From UBA1351 sp964563505 (GTDB lineage Bacteria; Bacillota; Clostridia; Lachnospirales; Vallitaleaceae): a stretch of DNA of 64,000 nucleotides. The position numbers and the translations under genes were made by a program. Positions 59,472 to 64,000 of the stretch are shown piece after piece. The notes under the pieces are model-generated. The model did no database searches. It worked only from the letters and a program-made list of their open reading frames with translations, and had not been told where the DNA came from. Location: contig CAZLXW010000005.1 in the NCBI GenBank assembly GCA_964563505.1, positions 1 to 64,000 of the forward strand. The letters are read 5' to 3'. Within the stretch, counting starts at the first letter, position 1. The number at the start of each line of letters is the position of its first letter.

Positions 59472-59950
59472 AAAAAATAATTATAGGATCCGATAAATCA
59501 GGCTTTTTTTTAAAAGAAGCTGTAAAAAATACTCTGATTGAAGAAGGATATGAGGTTGAAGACTGTGGAACACTTGATGTAGAATCTCCTTATCCCTTCC
59601 ATCAAGTTGCACCAATTGTAGCCAAGAAAATTCAAGATAAAGAATATGAAAAAGGTATTTTATGTTGTGGAACAGGTATGGGAATGGCCATTGTTGCCAA
59701 TAAATTTAAAGGCGTACATGCAGCTGTTGTAGAAAGCATCTATGCAGCAGAAAAATGTCGTGCCATTAATGATGCAAATGTCCTTACAATGGGCGGTTGG
59801 ATTATTGCTGAAAACATGGGCATTGACATCGCTAAGAAGTTTCTCAATACTGACTTTACAGAAGGTCTTGAAGAATGGCGGCAAGATTTTTTGAAAAAAG
59901 CACGAGATGAAGTGAAAAAAATCGAAGCCGATAACTTTGACAATAAGTAA
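59468..59950 (+). CDS. sqwI: RpiB/LacAB-family isomerase, probable 4-sulfoerythrose isomerase
   Basis: A 160-residue RpiB-fold isomerase with the catalytic Cys67 in ILCCGTGMGMAI. Compared with E. coli RpiB, the phosphate-binding His10 is Lys10 (GSDKSGFFLK), the ring-opening His99 is Ile100 (CRAINDANVL) and the later phosphate-binding Arg is Trp111 (MGGWIIA). Loss of the ring-opening His is expected for 4-deoxy-4-sulfoerythrose, which has no 4-hydroxyl to close a furanose ring. This supports SqwI of the sulfo-TK pathway rather than ribose-5-phosphate isomerase. It overlaps the transketolase gene. Confidence 0.88.
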   Translation: MKKIIIGSDKSGFFLKEAVKNTLIEEGYEVEDCGTLDVESPYPFHQVAPIVAKKIQDKEYEKGILCCGTGMGMAIVANKFKGVHAAVVESIYAAEKCRAINDANVLTMGGWIIAENMGIDIAKKFLNTDFTEGLEEWRQDFLKKARDEVKKIEADNFDNK

Positions 59951-59968
59951 TCGTTAGCTGGAGGTAGC

Positions 59969-61312
59969 ATGGAGAAGAAAGTTTCGAGACTCGGTTTATT
60001 AACGCTGTCAATTGGTGGAATGGTTGGATGGGGAGCGTTTATGCAACCCGGACTCAAGTTTTTACCTGAGGCAGGGGTATTAAGTACTATGGTTGCTATG
60101 CTTATCGGTGTCATCATGGTATCAACAATTGCAGCATGTTATGGAATCATATTAAATAAGTCACCAAATTCGACAGGTGGGGAATATTCATATAGTAAAC
60201 TTGCATTTGCAAGGAAACATACTTTTGTTGTCGGATGGTTTTTACTCATTGTGTTTATAGGTATAGCGGCATTAAATACAACGTCTTTCGCGCTTATATT
60301 CAAAAATGTTTTGTACCCAGATACTGATTTTATTCAATTATATCAGGTAGCTGGATATCCGGTTACACTTGGAGAAGCGTTAATTAGTGTCTTGGTTATT
60401 TTGATTTTTAGTTGGTTTATGTTAAAAGGTGTTACTGCGGTAGTACATGTTCAAAATGTAGTGACAGTTGCACTGATTATCATTGTTTTTTCAATCTTTT
60501 TCTTTGGATTGGGAAAAATGGATTTTACAACGGCACCATTAAATGTTCATTTTGGACAAGGGCAAATAAAGCTAAGTGAAATCATCTCAATTCTAGTTAT
60601 AACACCTTGGGCATATTATGGTGTTTCCAACATACCAAAGGTAGCAAGTGAAGCCAAACTACCATATAAAGAAGTGATTTTCTTGACGGTTTTATCCTTG
60701 GTTTGTGGATTTTTTATCTATCAAATATTACTAGTACTAACTGCATCTTCGTTTTCAAGAGCCGACCTACAGGGATATAATGGATGGGCAACAGGTGAAG
60801 CAATACGTAACTTATTTGGTACACCGGGATTGTTTTTAGTCACATCAGGTCTTGCTTTTGCTATTTTCTCAGGTGTCAACAGTTTCTTTATGGGAGCTAC
60901 ACGGGTGATGTATAGTATGAGTGAAGATGGATTATTGCCACCACGATTTTCGTTAAAGCACAAAAAATATGATACTCCCTACCATGCAATTGGATTTATT
61001 CTCATTATTATTGCTGCAACGCCTTTTTTTGGGCGACAAGTGATTGGGTGGATTGTTGGAATGGCAGCATTAGGTGGAGCGATTATCTTCTTTTATACGT
61101 CATGGACGGCATTTAAGATTAGTCAAGGATGGGAACGAATTGTTGGTTTAATGGCAACTATTTTTAGCAGTATTTTCATCTTGCTTCTAGTTATACCAAC
61201 GTCACCGGGTTTTTTGTCGAATGAGTCGATTGTAGCCCTTGTAGTTTGGTCAATCCTAGGCCTTGTATTATATAAGATGAATAGTGAAGGAAGGAGTTCT
61301 TATGGGAAATAA
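59969..61312 (+). CDS. APC-superfamily permease in the sulfoquinovose operon
   Basis: A 447-residue membrane protein with about twelve segments. The start LGLLTLSIGGMVGWGAFMQPG and the TPWAYYGVSNIPKVASEAK segment mark the amino acid-polyamine-organocation superfamily. A sugar importer follows, so this permease is probably not for sulfoquinovose uptake; export of the end product (isethionate or another sulfonate), or exchange of a sulfonate, is a possibility by inference. A GGAGG site precedes the start. It overlaps the next gene by 11 bases, so it belongs to the operon. Confidence 0.85.
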   Translation: MEKKVSRLGLLTLSIGGMVGWGAFMQPGLKFLPEAGVLSTMVAMLIGVIMVSTIAACYGIILNKSPNSTGGEYSYSKLAFARKHTFVVGWFLLIVFIGIAALNTTSFALIFKNVLYPDTDFIQLYQVAGYPVTLGEALISVLVILIFSWFMLKGVTAVVHVQNVVTVALIIIVFSIFFFGLGKMDFTTAPLNVHFGQGQIKLSEIISILVITPWAYYGVSNIPKVASEAKLPYKEVIFLTVLSLVCGFFIYQILLVLTASSFSRADLQGYNGWATGEAIRNLFGTPGLFLVTSGLAFAIFSGVNSFFMGATRVMYSMSEDGLLPPRFSLKHKKYDTPYHAIGFILIIIAATPFFGRQVIGWIVGMAALGGAIIFFYTSWTAFKISQGWERIVGLMATIFSSIFILLLVIPTSPGFLSNESIVALVVWSILGLVLYKMNSEGRSSYGK

Positions 61313-62195
61313 ACGCGGTTCTTATGGCATGTACATGTTTCGGCAAAAGAGTGTGCCCTATTTGTTTTTAGCACCGAACCTTATTATATTTTTAGTATAT
61401 ATTATTACACCGGCAATTATGGGGATCTATTATTCATTTACACGATTTGATGGTTTAAGAGATCCGGTATTCATTGGTACAGCTAATTACGTTAAGTTAT
61501 TTACAAAAGATCCGAAATTTATTGATGCTTTGTTGAATACGATGAAATATGTAGCAGTAACAATCCCTTTAATTTATATAGTCTCCCTTGTATTAGCAAT
61601 GATTATTATACAAGAGATACGCGGGAAAGCATTTTTCAGAGCAACATTTTATTGGCCGGTAATGATTTCATTTATTGTAGTCGGTGTTATGTGGCAATGG
61701 ATTTTTGGGGATACATTCGGAATTTTTAATGCGATTTTGGAGAAAATTGGTATCGGTCGTATTCAGACCCTTACAAATCCCAATTTTGCATGGTGGGGTG
61801 CTGTATTTATTATGGTTTGGAGTAAAGCCGGCTATTACATGATTATATTTATTGGCGGATTGTTAAGCATTCCAAATACATTATATGAAGCAGCTAAGAT
61901 TGACGGAGCCAATACGATTCAAAAGTTCTTCTACATTACACTTCCGGTCATTAAGCCTACGAGTTTGATGGTTATTATATTAGCAACCATGCAAGTCTTT
62001 AAAGTCTATCCGATGATGGTTACATTTACTAGTGGTGGACCCTACAATGCAACACGGTTTATTGTGCAACATATCTATGAAGCAGCCTTCATGGGGAATG
62101 AAATTGGTTATGCAAGTGCAATGAGTGTTGTCATGTTGGTTATCGTAACAATCTTTTCGGGAATTAATTTTATTTTAAACAGGGAGGTTGACTAG
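61302..62195 (+). CDS. ABC sugar transporter permease (CUT1), sulfoquinovose importer
   Basis: A 297-residue membrane protein with six segments and the EAA loop YEAAKIDGANTIQKFFYITLP. The start is set at ATG 61302 after GGAAGGAG; a GTG at 61284 in frame lies before the site. With the next permease and the binding protein it forms a CUT1-type importer. Because it follows a glycosidase without signal peptide, it probably imports sulfoquinovose or sulfoquinovosyl glycerol. No ATPase gene is present in the window. Confidence 0.92.
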   Translation: MGNKRGSYGMYMFRQKSVPYLFLAPNLIIFLVYIITPAIMGIYYSFTRFDGLRDPVFIGTANYVKLFTKDPKFIDALLNTMKYVAVTIPLIYIVSLVLAMIIIQEIRGKAFFRATFYWPVMISFIVVGVMWQWIFGDTFGIFNAILEKIGIGRIQTLTNPNFAWWGAVFIMVWSKAGYYMIIFIGGLLSIPNTLYEAAKIDGANTIQKFFYITLPVIKPTSLMVIILATMQVFKVYPMMVTFTSGGPYNATRFIVQHIYEAAFMGNEIGYASAMSVVMLVIVTIFSGINFILNREVD

Positions 62196-62197
62196 AC

Positions 62198-63022
62198 ATG
62201 AAAAAATCCAATAAATTTACAGTGTTTTTATATGTTGTTGCTATTTTCTTCGTGATGATCTTCCTGCTACCGGTACTTTACATTATTATGAACTCATTTA
62301 AATCAAGTGCTGAATTGTTTTCCGGAGGAGTATCGTTTTTTCCAAAAGAATGGACGTTGGACGGCTATATCGATGCAATTGGACAAGGTGATTTTGGACG
62401 TTATATTTTAAACTCAGCTTTTGTAGCCATCATAAGTACAGTGATTATGGTTATTATTAACACAATGTCAGGTTATGCACTTGCTAAGTTCAAGTTTAAA
62501 GGTATGAATGTGATTATGATTATTATCTTATCTACAATCATGTTACCCCTTGAAGTCATCATGGTTCCGATCTTTGACATGTTGAAATTAACGGGACTTT
62601 ATAATAGCTTGTGGGCTTTGATTATTCCACCGGCTGCAACGCCGACAGGAATATTTATTATGCGACAATTTTTAGTAACGATTCCGGATGAGTTGATGCA
62701 AAGTGCACGTATTGATGGAGCGGGTGAATGGCGAATCTTTACTTCGATTATTATTCCAAACGCCAAACCGGCCATTGCTACACTCGGTATTTTCTCCTTT
62801 ATGTGGAGATGGAATGATTATGTATGGCCATTGATTGCAATCAATGATCCGAAGAAGTACACCTTGCAATTAGCTATTTCGAACTTTTCGGGAGAATATG
62901 CAGTGAATTGGAATGCCATGTTAGCCATGTCAGCGATTTCAATGATTCCGATGCTTATTATTTTCTTGATCTTCCAAAGACAGTTTGTTCAAGGTACGGC
63001 TACAAGCGGTATGAAAGGTTAA
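62198..63022 (+). CDS. ABC sugar transporter permease (CUT1), sulfoquinovose importer
   Basis: A 274-residue membrane protein with six segments and the EAA loop QSARIDGAGEWRIFTSIIIP. It follows the first permease by two bases. The N-terminal MNSFKSSAELFSGG loop is typical of MsmG/UgpE. Together with the first permease it forms the transmembrane part of the importer. The end is followed by a hairpin that separates it from the binding protein gene. Confidence 0.92.
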   Translation: MKKSNKFTVFLYVVAIFFVMIFLLPVLYIIMNSFKSSAELFSGGVSFFPKEWTLDGYIDAIGQGDFGRYILNSAFVAIISTVIMVIINTMSGYALAKFKFKGMNVIMIIILSTIMLPLEVIMVPIFDMLKLTGLYNSLWALIIPPAATPTGIFIMRQFLVTIPDELMQSARIDGAGEWRIFTSIIIPNAKPAIATLGIFSFMWRWNDYVWPLIAINDPKKYTLQLAISNFSGEYAVNWNAMLAMSAISMIPMLIIFLIFQRQFVQGTATSGMKG

Positions 63023-63035
63023 CTTATAATATTTA

Positions 63036-63062
63036 TTGTGATAATTGAAGTTTTTATCACAA
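63036..63062 (+). terminator. Intercistronic hairpin before the binding-protein gene
   Basis: TTGTGATAA and TTATCACAA form a perfect 9-bp stem around TTGAAGTTT. A second short stem (GGTG/CACC) follows at 63078-63094. No U-run is present, so it probably protects mRNA ends or reduces readthrough. Confidence 0.6.
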
Positions 63063-63140
63063 CTAATATAGAGCTAGGTGCTCGTTAAAACACCTTAAAG
63101 TATTATCATCTATTAATTTAATAATTGGAGGAGGAACAAA

Positions 63141-64000
63141 ATGAAAAAATTAAGTTTATTATTGGTACTTGTATTGGTTATGTCTCTATTTGCAGGCTGT
63201 GGAAGTGATGACAATGTGCGACAAGATACAGAGCAAGGCACACAGCAAGATACAACGACGGCAGACGATAGCCAGACTACAGACGGAAACGATGCGCAAG
63301 CACAACCATCAGGTGATCCACTTCAAATGCTTTGGTGGAATGACGGTGTTGAAGGGAAAGTTATGCAAGGTGTCATTGACGACTTTACTGCAGAAACCGG
63401 CATAGAGATTGAATTGGTTGTTTTAGCTTATGATGATTACTCAGCTAAAGTAAAAACAATGATTCGTGGCGGTGAGTCACCAGCCCTAATGCGAGCAACA
63501 GAAGGACATATTGCGGAATTCAAAGAGTTTTTAGTACCATTAGATGATGCATTTAATAAAGATGATTACACAAATGTTTACTTTAATGCAGCAGGGGAAG
63601 CTATCGTACTTCCTATGGATGTAACTGCAAATGGTTTATTTGTAAACTTTGACTTACTTGATGCTCATGGAGTGAGTTATCCAACATTAGGTGAAACCTG
63701 GACTTGGGCTGAGTTCGAAAGTGAAATGGCAAAATTAATAGGTGCAGATGGTGTGGCATATCCGGGTGTTTTTGACAATAAAGCACATAGATTCTTCCCA
63801 ATGGTTTATCAATTTGGAGGAAAAATCTGGAATACACCGTATACAGACGCTGCGCTTACAGAACAACCGGCTATAGATGCATTAGCGACACTTCAACGAA
63901 TGAACACAAATGGAACATTAGATCCATCTGTATGGGCTGGTGCTGCAAATCCAAATGAGTTATTCCAAACAGGACAATACGGTTTCCATATGTCCGGTAA
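63141..64000 (+). CDS. ABC transporter substrate-binding lipoprotein (cut by window edge)
   Basis: The frame is open from ATG 63141 to the right edge, about 286 residues. The signal peptide ends in the lipobox FAGC (Cys about residue 20), followed by a Gln/Thr/Asp-rich linker of about 40 residues and a CUT1-type binding domain starting LQMLWWNDGVEGKVMQGVI. Strong GGAGGAG site. It should bind sulfoquinovose or its glycoside for the two permeases upstream. Sugar-binding proteins usually come first in such operons; here it is last, after a hairpin. Confidence 0.9.
   Translation, partial: MKKLSLLLVLVLVMSLFAGCGSDDNVRQDTEQGTQQDTTTADDSQTTDGNDAQAQPSGDPLQMLWWNDGVEGKVMQGVIDDFTAETGIEIELVVLAYDDYSAKVKTMIRGGESPALMRATEGHIAEFKEFLVPLDDAFNKDDYTNVYFNAAGEAIVLPMDVTANGLFVNFDLLDAHGVSYPTLGETWTWAEFESEMAKLIGADGVAYPGVFDNKAHRFFPMVYQFGGKIWNTPYTDAALTEQPAIDALATLQRMNTNGTLDPSVWAGAANPNELFQTGQYGFHMSG

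Noticed and set aside
59468..59950. Ordinary ribose-5-phosphate isomerase B
   Set aside because: The phosphate-binding and ring-opening residues are replaced and the gene is coupled to transketolase in a sulfoquinovose operon.

Overview
This is a low-GC, gene-dense stretch of a Gram-positive chromosome. Clean AGGAGG-type ribosome binding sites, agr-type peptide signalling, PTS and SorC/ROK/LytTR regulators and many Fe-S and flavin enzymes point to an anaerobic or aerotolerant member of the Clostridia (Lachnospirales-like; inferred, no rRNA present). No phage, insertion sequence or CRISPR array is visible. Most of the window is catabolic islands, each with its own transporter and regulator.

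Layout. 1-7.8 kb: a YesM-type sensor kinase (cut by the left edge) facing an ABC sugar importer operon with an unrecognised 815-residue carbohydrate-active-type protein and an aldose epimerase. 7.8-13.5 kb: small single genes (CPBP protease homologue, GNAT, AlbA-type regulator preceded by eight perfect 7-bp repeats, DUF2500, FMN-binding protein, AhpD-like, SDR). 13.6-22.8 kb: an ascorbate-type (ula) PTS regulon with a SorC regulator, shared operators, and its own Enzyme I and HPr, but no UlaD. 22.8-30.6 kb: an AraC regulator and a multisubunit amino/imino-acid dehydrogenase operon with an amino acid permease, then a LutC-like protein. 30.6-33.6 kb: a complete agr quorum-sensing locus whose 47-residue AgrD is encoded on the strand opposite to agrB, agrA and agrC. 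33.6-40.1 kb: a periplasmic-sensor GGDEF-EAL protein, a Phd-Uma2 fusion, catalase, and a MarR regulator with its flavodoxin-like quinone reductase target. 40.1-46.8 kb: UbiD-UbiA-UbiX overlapping a NitT/TauT-type ABC transporter, a divergent lipoprotein binding protein and a lactate dehydrogenase-like enzyme. 46.8-48.9 kb: tRNA-Val, a DUF4003 protein and a HAD phosphatase.

49.0-64.0 kb: a sulfoquinovose (plant sulfolipid sugar) operon. The GH31 enzyme carries the complete sulfoquinovosidase residue set, every position offset by exactly 16 from E. coli YihQ. Downstream are a fucose-isomerase-like enzyme, split transketolase halves, an RpiB-like isomerase with phosphate and ring-opening residues replaced, and an iron alcohol dehydrogenase: the set expected for the transketolase (sulfo-TK) route to isethionate. 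The operon also holds two transaldolases, a metal-ligand-less M24 protein, an APC permease and an ABC importer. The binding-protein gene is cut by the right edge.

Most notable for follow-up: the sulfoquinovose operon with its extra enzymes, the UbiD/A/X plus ABC transporter module (a possible menaquinone-precursor salvage system), the inverted agrD arrangement, and the Phd-Uma2 fusion.
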